In this document: positions 43,799 to 51,489 of the stretch, piece after piece | How positions within the stretch are numbered: position 1 is the stretch's first letter | Layout of the letters: every line of letters starts with the position of its first letter | Assembly (NCBI RefSeq): GCF_001544755.2 | Contig: NZ_FCOF02000044.1 | Location: 1-56,331 of the forward strand | DNA: 56,331 nucleotides | Direction of reading: 5' to 3' | Source: Caballeronia catudaia | GTDB taxonomy: Bacteria > Pseudomonadota > Gammaproteobacteria > Burkholderiales > Burkholderiaceae | Program-made: the position numbers and the translations under genes | Notes under the pieces: generated by a model | The model's database searches: none | What the model saw: only the letters and a program-made list of their open reading frames with translations | What the model was told of the DNA's origin: nothing

Positions 43799-45079
43799 AT
43801 GCAATCTTCAACTCCCAAGCTCGCGGTGCGCCGCTGGTGGGCGATCATGCCGATCGTCTTCATCACGTATAGCCTCGCGTACCTCGACCGCGCCAACTAC
43901 GGCTTTGCCGCGGCCGCGGGCATCAACCAGGATCTGGGCATCAGCAAGGGGCTGTCGTCGCTGATCGGCGCGCTGTTCTTCCTCGGCTACTTCTTCTTCC
44001 AGATTCCGGGCGCGATCTATGCCGAACGCCGCAGCGTGAAAAAGCTCGTGTTCTGGAGCCTGATCCTGTGGGGCGGCTGCGCCACGCTCACGGGCATGGT
44101 GAGCAACATTCCTTCGTTGATGGCGATCCGCTTCGTGCTCGGGGTCGTCGAGGCTGCGGTGATGCCGGCGATGCTCGTGTTCATCGCGAACTGGTTCACT
44201 AAATCCGAGCGTTCGCGCGCGAATACGTTTCTCATTCTCGGCAATCCGGTGACGGTTTTGTGGATGTCGGTCGTGTCGGGCTATCTCGTGAATTCGTTCG
44301 GCTGGCGTCACATGTTCATCGCGGAAGGTTTGCCCGCGGTCGTGTGGGCGGTGATCTGGTGGTTCATCGTGAAGGACAAGCCCGCGCAGGTGAACTGGCT
44401 GTCGGACCAGGAAAAGAACGATCTCGATGCGACGCTGCGGGCCGAGCAGGCCGCGATCAAGCCCGTGAAGAATTATCGTGAGGCGTTCAAGTCGCCGGCC
44501 GTCATCAAGCTGTGCGCGCAGTATTTCTGCTGGAGCATCGGCGTGTATGGTTTCGTGCTGTGGCTGCCGTCGATCTTGAAGAGCGGTTCGACGCTCGGCA
44601 TGGTCGAGACGGGCTGGCTTTCGGCGGTGCCGTATCTGGCGGCGACCATTGCGATGCTGCTGGCTTCGTGGGCTTCCGACAAACTCCAGGCGCGCAAGGC
44701 ATTCGTGTGGCCGTTTCTGCTGATCGGTGCGGTGGCGTTCGCCGGGTCGTATCTGCTTGGGTCGACGAATTTCTGGGCTTCGTATACGTTGCTCGTGATC
44801 GCGGGCGCGGCGATGTATGCGCCGTATGGGCCGTTCTTTGCGATCGTGCCGGAGTTGTTGCCGAAGAATGTCGCGGGAGGCGCGATGGCCCTTATCAACA
44901 GCATGGGGGCGTTGGGGTCGTTCGTCGGGTCTTATTTTGTTGGATATCTGAATGGGGCGACTGGCTCGCCGGCGGCTTCCTATGTGTTCATGAGCGTGGC
45001 GTTGTTGCTGGCTGTATGGTTTACGTTGGCGGTTAAGCCGCAGGGTGCGATTAGTTCCGGTGTGGCTGTCAGGTCGTGA
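43799..45079 (+). CDS. kguT: MFS transporter, 2-ketogluconate permease
   Basis: The 426-residue membrane protein has twelve hydrophobic segments and the anion:cation symporter signature YLDRANYGFA and GYFFFQIPGAIYAERRS. This is the family of galactonate, gluconate and 2-ketogluconate carriers. A GGAG site favours this ATG over one 18 bases upstream. The last 60 codons differ from the rest: codons end mostly in G or T and not C. The shift marks the approach to the palindromic repeat that follows. Confidence 0.88.
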   Translation: MQSSTPKLAVRRWWAIMPIVFITYSLAYLDRANYGFAAAAGINQDLGISKGLSSLIGALFFLGYFFFQIPGAIYAERRSVKKLVFWSLILWGGCATLTGMVSNIPSLMAIRFVLGVVEAAVMPAMLVFIANWFTKSERSRANTFLILGNPVTVLWMSVVSGYLVNSFGWRHMFIAEGLPAVVWAVIWWFIVKDKPAQVNWLSDQEKNDLDATLRAEQAAIKPVKNYREAFKSPAVIKLCAQYFCWSIGVYGFVLWLPSILKSGSTLGMVETGWLSAVPYLAATIAMLLASWASDKLQARKAFVWPFLLIGAVAFAGSYLLGSTNFWASYTLLVIAGAAMYAPYGPFFAIVPELLPKNVAGGAMALINSMGALGSFVGSYFVGYLNGATGSPAASYVFMSVALLLAVWFTLAVKPQGAISSGVAVRS

Positions 45080-45090
45080 AGCTTGTTTTC

Positions 45091-45240
45091 GTGTTGGTTT
45101 ATTAGCGTTGCCCCTCCCCGGGGCGGGGATAACTTTCTTTGCTCGGGACCAGAGTAAGCGCTAAAGCGCCAACTCTGGTCGACGCAAAGAAAGTGACTGC
45201 CGCCCCGCATAGGGGCGAAGCAAATAGACCGACGCGAAAT
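45091..45240. repeat. Large imperfect palindrome made of two inverted repeat copies
   Basis: The left arm (about 45091-45143) reads GCGTTGCCCC, then CCGGGGCGGG and ACTTTCTTTGC. The right arm (about 45183-45239) is its inverted form with GCAAAGAAAGTGACTGCCGC and AGGGGCGAAGC. The centre is a second dyad, GACCAGAGT (45147-45155) with ACTCTGGTC (45172-45180). A further copy is at 56195. It splits kguT from kguD and marks a mirror-like flip in strand composition. Confidence 0.85.
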
Positions 45241-45288
45241 CAGGATTCCACGCAACCCCAATCCGACCAAACCCAAAAAGCCAAAACC

Positions 45289-46257
45289 ATGACGAAAAAA
45301 ATCGTAGCCTACAAGGCATTGCCGAGCGACGTAGAAGCCTACCTCCGCTCCCACGCCGAAGTGCTAAACGTCGACCCAAAAGACAAGACAGCCTTCGTAG
45401 AAGCGCTAAAACAAGCCGACGGCGCCATCGGCGCAAGCATAAAAATCTCCCCCGACATGCTCGAAGGCGCAAAAAACCTGAAAGCGCTATCGACGATCTC
45501 GGTCGGCTTCGACCAGTTCGACGTGGAAGACCTCACGCGCCGCGGCATTGTGCTCACGCACACGCCCGACGTGCTCACCGAATCCACCGCCGATACCGTC
45601 TTCGCGCTGATTCTGGCAAGCGCGCGCCGAGTCGTCGAACTCGCCGAATGGGTGAAGGAAGGCAACTGGAAGGCAAGCATCGGCGAAGCGAATTTCGGCG
45701 TGGACGTGCAGGGCAAGACACTCGGCATCGTGGGTCTCGGGCGCATCGGCGGGGCGGTCGCGCGCCGCGCCGCGCTCGGGTTTCGCATGAACGTGCTCTA
45801 CACGAACCGCAGCGCAAACGAGCAGGCAGAACAGGACTACGGCGCGAAGCGCGTCGAGCTCGATGATCTCCTCGCGCAATGCGACTTCGTATGCCTGCAA
45901 GTGCCGCTCACGCCGGAAACGCGCGGCCTCATCGGCGCGAACGAGTTCAGGAAGATGAAAAAAAGCGCGATTCTCATCAACGCATCGCGCGGGCCGACCG
46001 TCGATGAAAACGCGCTTATCGAAGCCCTCCAAAACGGCACGATTCGCGGGGCAGGCCTCGACGTGTTCGAGCAAGAACCGCTGTCCGCCGATTCGCCGCT
46101 GCTCGCAATGAAGAACGTGGTCGCGCTGCCGCATATCGGCTCGGCGACGCACGAAACGCGTCACGCGATGGCGCGCAACGCCGCCGAAAATCTCATCGGC
46201 GCACTGGACGGCACGCTCACGCAGAACATCGTCAATCGCGCCGTGCTCACGCGCTAA
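45289..46257 (+). CDS. kguD: 2-ketogluconate-6-phosphate reductase (D-2-hydroxyacid dehydrogenase family)
   Basis: The 322-residue NAD(P) enzyme has the family pattern: VGFDQFDVEDLTRRGI, nucleotide motif GIVGLGRIGGAVARRA near residues 149-164, catalytic Arg in INASRGPTVDE, Glu in FEQEPL, and His in LPHIGSAT. It reduces 2-keto-6-phosphogluconate to 6-phosphogluconate for the Entner-Doudoroff pathway. The first 70 codons are biased to A- and C-ending forms. No good ribosome site is seen before the ATG. Confidence 0.88.
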   Translation: MTKKIVAYKALPSDVEAYLRSHAEVLNVDPKDKTAFVEALKQADGAIGASIKISPDMLEGAKNLKALSTISVGFDQFDVEDLTRRGIVLTHTPDVLTESTADTVFALILASARRVVELAEWVKEGNWKASIGEANFGVDVQGKTLGIVGLGRIGGAVARRAALGFRMNVLYTNRSANEQAEQDYGAKRVELDDLLAQCDFVCLQVPLTPETRGLIGANEFRKMKKSAILINASRGPTVDENALIEALQNGTIRGAGLDVFEQEPLSADSPLLAMKNVVALPHIGSATHETRHAMARNAAENLIGALDGTLTQNIVNRAVLTR

Positions 46258-46347
46258 AAGCAAAAGTCGGGCGCGCGCATGCGCTAACATGCGCGATGCG
46301 AGGAGAACGATAATGACGGCATCGCGTCGCGCTTCACGCCGAAGCGT

Positions 46348-47454
46348 ATGCCCACGACCACTATGTCCGACGATCCCACATTGACCCATCGCCCGGCCGC
46401 ATTCGGTGCGCGCCGTGCAACGATCACCGATGTCGCGCGCGAAGCCGGCACCGGCAAAACCAGCATCTCGCGCTATCTGAACGGCGAGATGAGCGTGTTG
46501 TCGCCCGATCTGCGCGAGCGCATCGAGGCGGCCATCGCGAAGCTCGACTATCGGCCGAATCAGATGGCGCGCGGCCTCAAGCGCGGCCGCAATCGTCTGA
46601 TCGGCATGCTGCTCGCCGATCTGACCAATCCCTATTCCGTCGAAGTGCTGCAAGGCGTCGAAGCGGCGTGCCATGCGCTCGGCTACATGCCGCTCATCTG
46701 TCACGCGGCCAACGAGATCGACATGGAGCGGCGCTATCTGCAACTGCTCACGACGTATCGCGTCGAAGGCGTGATCGTCAACGCGCTCGGCGTGAAAGAA
46801 GAGCTGCTGCAAGGCTTCGCGCAAGGCGGCATTCCGGTCGTGCTCGTGGACCGCTCCGTGGAAGGCTTCATCACCGACATGGTCGGGCTCGACAATCCCG
46901 CCGCCGTGCAACTCGCAACGAAACATCTCGTCGATGAAGGTTTCGATGAGCTGCTGTTCATCGTGCAGCCCGTCACGCACGTGAGCTCCCGGCGCCTGCG
47001 CGAAGCCGCGTTTCGCGACACCGTCGCGGCGCTCGGCGCAAGCGGCTCGACCGTCATGATCGATCTCGCCGATGCGACGCCCGCACTCGCCGAGCTCGAT
47101 ACGCGCGTCACGGCGGCACAAGCGGCGCGCCGGCGCGTCGCGCTCTTCGCGGCGAACGGTCCCGTCGCGCTGCGCGTCGCGGTGCATCTGAAGGAGCGGC
47201 ACGGCGCGGACTGGCAGGCGAGCGTCGCATTGATGTCGATCGACGATTCCGAATGGGCGCAACTCGCCGGCATGACGACGGTGCGCCAGCCGACGTACGA
47301 TATCGGCCGGCGCGCGGTCGAGTTTCTCCACGAAAGGCTCGGCGGCGCCGCAATGCCCGCGCGCGAATGTCTGCTGCCGGGCGATCTGGTCGTGCGCGCA
47401 TCGACGACACGCGCGCTCGAAAATGACGCGCAACAGGCATCACAAGGAACTTGA
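46348..47454 (+). CDS. ptxS: LacI-family regulator of the kgu operon (PtxS type)
   Basis: The 368-residue repressor has an N-terminal LacI helix-turn-helix (ATITDVAREAGTGKTSISRY, about residues 24-43), a hinge helix (NQMARGLKRGRNRLIG), and a sugar-binding domain. PtxS represses kgu genes and is released by 2-ketogluconate. Its likely site is at 41794. It is preceded by a GCGCATG-N6-CATGCGC dyad at 46275-46294. ATG 46363 is an alternative start. The next gene begins directly after its stop. Confidence 0.86.
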   Translation: MPTTTMSDDPTLTHRPAAFGARRATITDVAREAGTGKTSISRYLNGEMSVLSPDLRERIEAAIAKLDYRPNQMARGLKRGRNRLIGMLLADLTNPYSVEVLQGVEAACHALGYMPLICHAANEIDMERRYLQLLTTYRVEGVIVNALGVKEELLQGFAQGGIPVVLVDRSVEGFITDMVGLDNPAAVQLATKHLVDEGFDELLFIVQPVTHVSSRRLREAAFRDTVAALGASGSTVMIDLADATPALAELDTRVTAAQAARRRVALFAANGPVALRVAVHLKERHGADWQASVALMSIDDSEWAQLAGMTTVRQPTYDIGRRAVEFLHERLGGAAMPARECLLPGDLVVRASTTRALENDAQQASQGT

Positions 47455-48246
47455 ATGGTCAGTATTTCGACCTTGCTGAGCCTCGTGCTCGCGACGCTCA
47501 TCATCGCCGCGATGCCCATCGTGCTGTACCGGAAGCTGCGGCCGCGTTTTGCGATGGCGCCGCGCGAGGCGATCCTCGGCATCGCGGTGTTCGCGCTCTT
47601 CGCGATGATCATCGAGCGCGCGCTGCACGGCTTCATGCTGAGCAATCCGGCTACGTCGGTATGGCTCAGGTATCCCGGGGTATTCATCATCTACGGCGCG
47701 ATCGCGGCGGGCCTGTGCGAAGAAGTCGGGCGCTTTCTCGCGATGAAATGGCTCATCTCGCGCGAGCCCGGCGCGCTCGAACGTCACGGCCCGGGCCTCG
47801 GCTACGGTATCGGGCACGGCGGGGCGGAAGCGTGGATCGTCGGCGTCCTCGTGCAGGTGCAATGGATCATCTACGCGGTGCTGGCCAATCGCGGCACGCT
47901 CGACGCGCATTTCGCGAACGCGCCGCTCGAAGCCATCGCGCGCATTCATCTGGTGCTGATGACGCTTTCACCGGTGTCAGCGGGCGTCTTTCTCGTCGAG
48001 CGCGCGAGCGCGTTCGCATTGCAACTCGGCTTCTCCGCGCTGATGTGGCAGATGCTGCGCCAGCGTTCACGGCATGCACTCGCCGTTCTCGTCGCCGTGC
48101 ATGCGTTCTTCGGCTTGCCTGCCGCGATGGTTCAGGCGGGCCTCCTGCCGTTGATTTTCGCCGATGCCGTGTATCTCGTGCTCGGCGTGATCGTCGCGGT
48201 GGCGCTCGTGCTCTACTATCGCCGTGCCGCTGCGCAGGGCGTCTGA
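47455..48246 (+). CDS. YhfC-family intramembrane protease (PrsW/CAAX-like)
   Basis: The 263-residue membrane protein has about seven hydrophobic helices and the glutamic/metallo-type active-site pattern of this superfamily: AGLCEEVGRF (two Glu), GYGIGHGGAEAW (His and Glu), and a late His in AVHAFFGLPAA. Such proteins cut or process membrane substrates. The target is unknown. The ATG directly abuts the ptxS stop, so translation is coupled with the kgu regulator. Confidence 0.78.
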   Translation: MVSISTLLSLVLATLIIAAMPIVLYRKLRPRFAMAPREAILGIAVFALFAMIIERALHGFMLSNPATSVWLRYPGVFIIYGAIAAGLCEEVGRFLAMKWLISREPGALERHGPGLGYGIGHGGAEAWIVGVLVQVQWIIYAVLANRGTLDAHFANAPLEAIARIHLVLMTLSPVSAGVFLVERASAFALQLGFSALMWQMLRQRSRHALAVLVAVHAFFGLPAAMVQAGLLPLIFADAVYLVLGVIVAVALVLYYRRAAAQGV

Positions 48247-48286
48247 GCGCGCCGCACCCGGCGTTTCAATCGACTATTTATATCGA

Positions 48287-48652
48287 ATGGACGACTATCA
48301 ATACGACTGCCCGAGCGCGGACATCGACATGCTTGCGCACGTCATCTGCGATCTCTTTCCCGAGCAGACACAATTCGCCGAACGTCGGGACGATGAGGGC
48401 CGCACGTCGCTCGTAATTCACTATGTCGCGATGCGCTTTGGTTCGACGGCGCGGCGCATCACCATCGACGTGCGCTTCGATCCGGCCGCGCTCGCGCGTT
48501 ATCGCGCGCTGCCGCCGCGCATGCACGCGCGCAGTTACGCGGTGCTGCGCGCGTATGTGGAAGCGACGCTCGGATCGCTCGAAGAGACGTACGCGAACGG
48601 CGAAACCGTGCCGCGCGAAGTGGAAATCGAGATGGGCGAGGACTTCGCTTAG
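48287..48652 (+). CDS. Small conserved-looking protein, DUF3022-like
   Basis: The 121-residue acidic protein has segments CPSADIDMLAHVICDLFPEQ and RRITIDVRFDPAALARYRAL. It resembles, from memory, small Burkholderiaceae proteins annotated as DUF3022, without known role. It starts 40 bases after the protease gene and has no clear ribosome site. Its stop overlaps that of the opposite-strand gene. Confidence 0.6.
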   Translation: MDDYQYDCPSADIDMLAHVICDLFPEQTQFAERRDDEGRTSLVIHYVAMRFGSTARRITIDVRFDPAALARYRALPPRMHARSYAVLRAYVEATLGSLEETYANGETVPREVEIEMGEDFA

Positions 48653-49077
48653 GCGTTCTGATACACCTTCGCGAAGCGCGCCGCCTTGACGACGCCGTAG
48701 TCGCCGGGCGCATATTGCATGACCCAGTCGCCCGCGTCGCCGGTGAGGATGTCGCCCGCGGCGGATCGCGCGATCGAGAAGGGCTCGTGCATTTCCTTCG
48801 CAAGCACGATGCTCGGTCGATTGCGATACGTGCCTGCTTCGCCGTGCGCGATGCCGCCTTCGGGCGTGTACTTCGCGTCGAAGCGCTCGCGCGACACGAC
48901 CCAGCGCTCGCCGCCGCCGCCGGTGACGAGCGCGTCGCCGGCCGCATAGCGGTTCGGCCCTTCGAGACTCATCAGTTCGCCTGCCGACGCGGCGAATTCG
49001 ACGGCTACGGCTTCGTTTTTCACGACGCGGCGTGCGGCGGGATCGGCGGCGAGATCGAGCTGGGAAAGATGGAGCAT
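48649..49077 (-). CDS. PGDYG-domain protein
   Basis: The 142-residue protein ends with WVMQYAPGDYGVVKAARF, the hallmark of the PGDYG family. An inner segment, GGIAHGEAGTYRNRPSIVLA, is also typical. The function is unknown. The stop codons of this gene and its + strand neighbour overlap by 2 bases, leaving no room for a terminator between them. Confidence 0.75.
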   Translation of the reverse strand: MLHLSQLDLAADPAARRVVKNEAVAVEFAASAGELMSLEGPNRYAAGDALVTGGGGERWVVSRERFDAKYTPEGGIAHGEAGTYRNRPSIVLAKEMHEPFSIARSAAGDILTGDAGDWVMQYAPGDYGVVKAARFAKVYQNA

Positions 49078-49154
49078 GGTGCGATCCGGAGTGGCGGGTG
49101 CGGTGGCGGTGCGGGATCGTAACGGCATTCGCGCCATTTTGCACCCGGTGGACG

Positions 49155-49184
49155 AAAAAAACCCGCATCGCACGATGCGGGTTT
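49155..49184 (-). terminator. Strong intrinsic terminator after the Spy-like gene
   Basis: A 12-bp perfect stem with a 2-base loop (49159-49170 with 49173-49184) is followed on the minus strand by a run of seven T residues, 20 bases after the gene's stop. Confidence 0.88.
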
Positions 49185-49203
49185 CTCTACGATGCGCGCT
49201 CGC

Positions 49204-49722
49204 TCAGGGCTTCGTCGTCGAAGCAGCGTCGGCGCCTGCCGCATGCGGATGGCGATGCGCGCGATGCTGTCGCGCCTTGCCGTTGTCGTCGCGGAAGTTG
49301 GTATCGGCCAGCTTCTTCTGCTCCGGCGAAAGGCTCGCGTAAAGCGGCTCGAAAGCCTCGACGAGGCGCTTCGTGCCATCTGCGTTCGCCTGCGTGATCT
49401 GCTCGTATTGCTTCATGTCGTCGAGCGCGGACATGGTGTTGCGCTGTGCGATGCGCTGACGATAAAGATCGGCCATCGTGCGCCCGTTCTCGCGCATCAC
49501 GTCGGCGAATTTCGACCACTGCTCTTCCTGCTGCGGCGTGATCTTGAGGCTCGAATGCAGTTCCGCGATACGCTCTTCGACGCGCGCCTCGCGCTTGTTC
49601 GCGGCCGGTGCGGATGCCGCGGCCTGCACCGCGGGCGCCGATGCCGCGGCGGGCGCCGACGTCTGCGCGAATACCGGGCTCAATGCGCAAAATGCGGCCA
49701 ATGCAACGAGAGTTCTTTTCAT
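49204..49722 (-). CDS. Spy/CpxP-like periplasmic protein (LTxxQ family)
   Basis: The 172-residue protein has a signal peptide (MKRTLVALAAFCALSPVFA), an Ala-rich linker and a helical domain. The two LTxxQ-type motifs are present as LKITPQQEEQW and LSPEQKKLAD. The C-terminus is His-rich (RQHRAHRHPHAAG). Family members act as envelope-stress chaperones, and the His tail could bind metal. It is divergent from the LysR gene at 49888. Confidence 0.78.
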   Translation of the reverse strand: MKRTLVALAAFCALSPVFAQTSAPAAASAPAVQAAASAPAANKREARVEERIAELHSSLKITPQQEEQWSKFADVMRENGRTMADLYRQRIAQRNTMSALDDMKQYEQITQANADGTKRLVEAFEPLYASLSPEQKKLADTNFRDDNGKARQHRAHRHPHAAGADAASTTKP

Positions 49723-49887
49723 TCGGGATTTACCTTCGATCGATATGGAAAAGCGGCGCCCTTCGTAAGCCGGGCTGAAAGGCAACGAGAGCACGCCATC
49801 GGCGGATATTAGTATCACGATTGCATGCGGATTCTCCCGCATTGCCACAACTGCTTACATTCGAAACGTCTTTGGAAAAATAACGCA

Positions 49888-50778
49888 GTGGACACCTTGT
49901 TGAGCATGCGGGTCTTCGTCGCCGTTGTCGAAGCGGGCAGCCTGAGCGCCGCGGCCGAGCGCTTTTCCATCTCCGCGCCGATGGCCGGAAAGCATCTTCA
50001 GGCGCTGGAGGCGCGGCTCGACGCGCGTCTCATCGTGCGCACGACACGCCGTCAGAGCCTCACCGAAATCGGCCGCGCGTATTACGAGCGATGCCGGCGC
50101 ATTCTCGCAGACGTCGACGCCGCCGATTCGCTCGCCGAAGCGATGGGCGCGACGCCGCGCGGCGTGCTGCGCGTGACGGTGCCGCTCACGTACGGCGTGC
50201 AGTTCGTGACGCCCGCCGTGACCGAGTTTCTCGCGGCGTTCGAGCAGATCAGCGTCGAACTCGATCTCACGAATCGGATGGTCGACATCGTCGAAGAAGG
50301 TTTCGATGCGGCCGTGCGCATCGGACCGCTCGCCGATTCGAGCTTCGTCGCGCGTCCGCTCAAAGCCTATGCGATGACCGTCTGCGCTTCGCCCGCATAT
50401 CTCGCGCGCGCCGGCACGCCAATGACCCCCGCCGATCTCGCCGGCCACGAGTGCCTGGGCTTCGTGCATCAGGGACGCGAAGCAGGCTGGCGGCTCGAAG
50501 GCGAGGACGACGCCACGCTTCTGCGCCGCGCACAGTCCTCCCGCTTTCGGGCGAACAACGGACAGGCGCTCAAGAAGGCCGCGCTCGCGGGCTTCGGTCT
50601 CGTGCTCCAACCGCATGCGCTCGTCGAGGATGAACTGGCAGCCGGCGCGCTCGTCGCGGTGCTGCAGGACTTTCTGCCGAAGCCTTCGCCCGCGCATCTC
50701 GTCTATCCGCGCGATACGCGCACGACGCCCAAGCTCGCGAGCTTCGTCGATTTCATGGTCGCCCGGCTCGGCGTCTGA
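49888..50778 (+). CDS. LysR-family transcription regulator
   Basis: The 296-residue regulator has the HTH FVAVVEAGSLSAAAERFSIS and an effector domain with GVLRVTVPLTYGVQFVTPAV, as in the CrgA/DmlR group. The GTG at 49888 gives the usual start three turns before the HTH; the frame is open 21 codons further. Targets are unknown; the divergent Spy-like gene is one candidate. Confidence 0.85.
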   Translation: MDTLLSMRVFVAVVEAGSLSAAAERFSISAPMAGKHLQALEARLDARLIVRTTRRQSLTEIGRAYYERCRRILADVDAADSLAEAMGATPRGVLRVTVPLTYGVQFVTPAVTEFLAAFEQISVELDLTNRMVDIVEEGFDAAVRIGPLADSSFVARPLKAYAMTVCASPAYLARAGTPMTPADLAGHECLGFVHQGREAGWRLEGEDDATLLRRAQSSRFRANNGQALKKAALAGFGLVLQPHALVEDELAAGALVAVLQDFLPKPSPAHLVYPRDTRTTPKLASFVDFMVARLGV

Positions 50779-50809
50779 TGGGCGTCTGACGAGCGACGTC
50801 GGCGATAAT

Positions 50810-50869
50810 GCAAAACACAAAACACCGGATGCCCGATGGCATTCAAAACGCATAAGGCAAAACACAAAA
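50810..50869 (+). repeat. Pair of 13-bp direct repeats upstream of the Lrp gene
   Basis: GCAAAACACAAAA occurs at 50810-50822 and 50857-50869, 47 bases apart start to start, in an A+C-rich stretch before the Lrp-family start at 50889. It may be a regulatory site or decayed simple-sequence DNA. Confidence 0.45.
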
Positions 50870-50888
50870 TGCCAAGGACGACGCCCGC

Positions 50889-51344
50889 ATGAGACCGCCG
50901 CGCCTCGATCAGCTCGACGACATCGATCGCAACCTCGTCGCGCTCCTGCAAATGAACGCGCGGGAAAGTGTCGCGAATCTCGCGCGGCAACTGGACGTCG
51001 CGCGCACGACGGTCATCGCGCGCATCGCGCGGCTGGAAAAGAACAACGTGATCGCGGGCTACGGCGTGCGGCTCGGGCAGGACGTGCTCGATGCGAGCAT
51101 TCAGGCGTACGTCGGCATCAAGCTCATGCCGAAGTATGGCCGCGATCTGCAGAAGCGCTTCGCGCGCATGCCCGAGATCCAGTTGCTCTGCGCGGTGAGC
51201 GGCGAGTTCGACTATGTCGCATGGTTGCGAGCCGATTCACCGGATCGACTGAACGATCTGCTCGATGAAATCGGCGCGCTGGAAGGCGTCGAGCGGACCA
51301 CGACGTCCATCATCCTGGCGCGCAAGATCGATCGCGCGGGTTGA
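50889..51344 (+). CDS. Lrp/AsnC-family transcription regulator
   Basis: The 151-residue regulator has an N-terminal HTH (LDDIDRNLVALLQMNARESV, then LARQLDVARTTV) and a C-terminal RAM ligand-binding domain. Lrp proteins sense amino acids. The next gene is a lysine-dehydrogenase-like enzyme 145 bases downstream, a likely target. Confidence 0.9.
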   Translation: MRPPRLDQLDDIDRNLVALLQMNARESVANLARQLDVARTTVIARIARLEKNNVIAGYGVRLGQDVLDASIQAYVGIKLMPKYGRDLQKRFARMPEIQLLCAVSGEFDYVAWLRADSPDRLNDLLDEIGALEGVERTTTSIILARKIDRAG

Positions 51345-51489
51345 GAGAACGACGAATCGACGTGTTTGATCGTCGAAATGACGAAATTCTTCGTCGAAGC
51401 GCATCATTTTGTGTCTAGGATCAGTATTCGCGCGCTCCTAAACTGTGTGAAGAGGTGTATTGGCCAAACCGCACATAAAGGAGATGAAT

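Noticed and set aside
45487..47433. A 648-codon minus-strand frame opposite kguD and ptxS
   Set aside because: It spans two unrelated real genes and has shadow-type composition.
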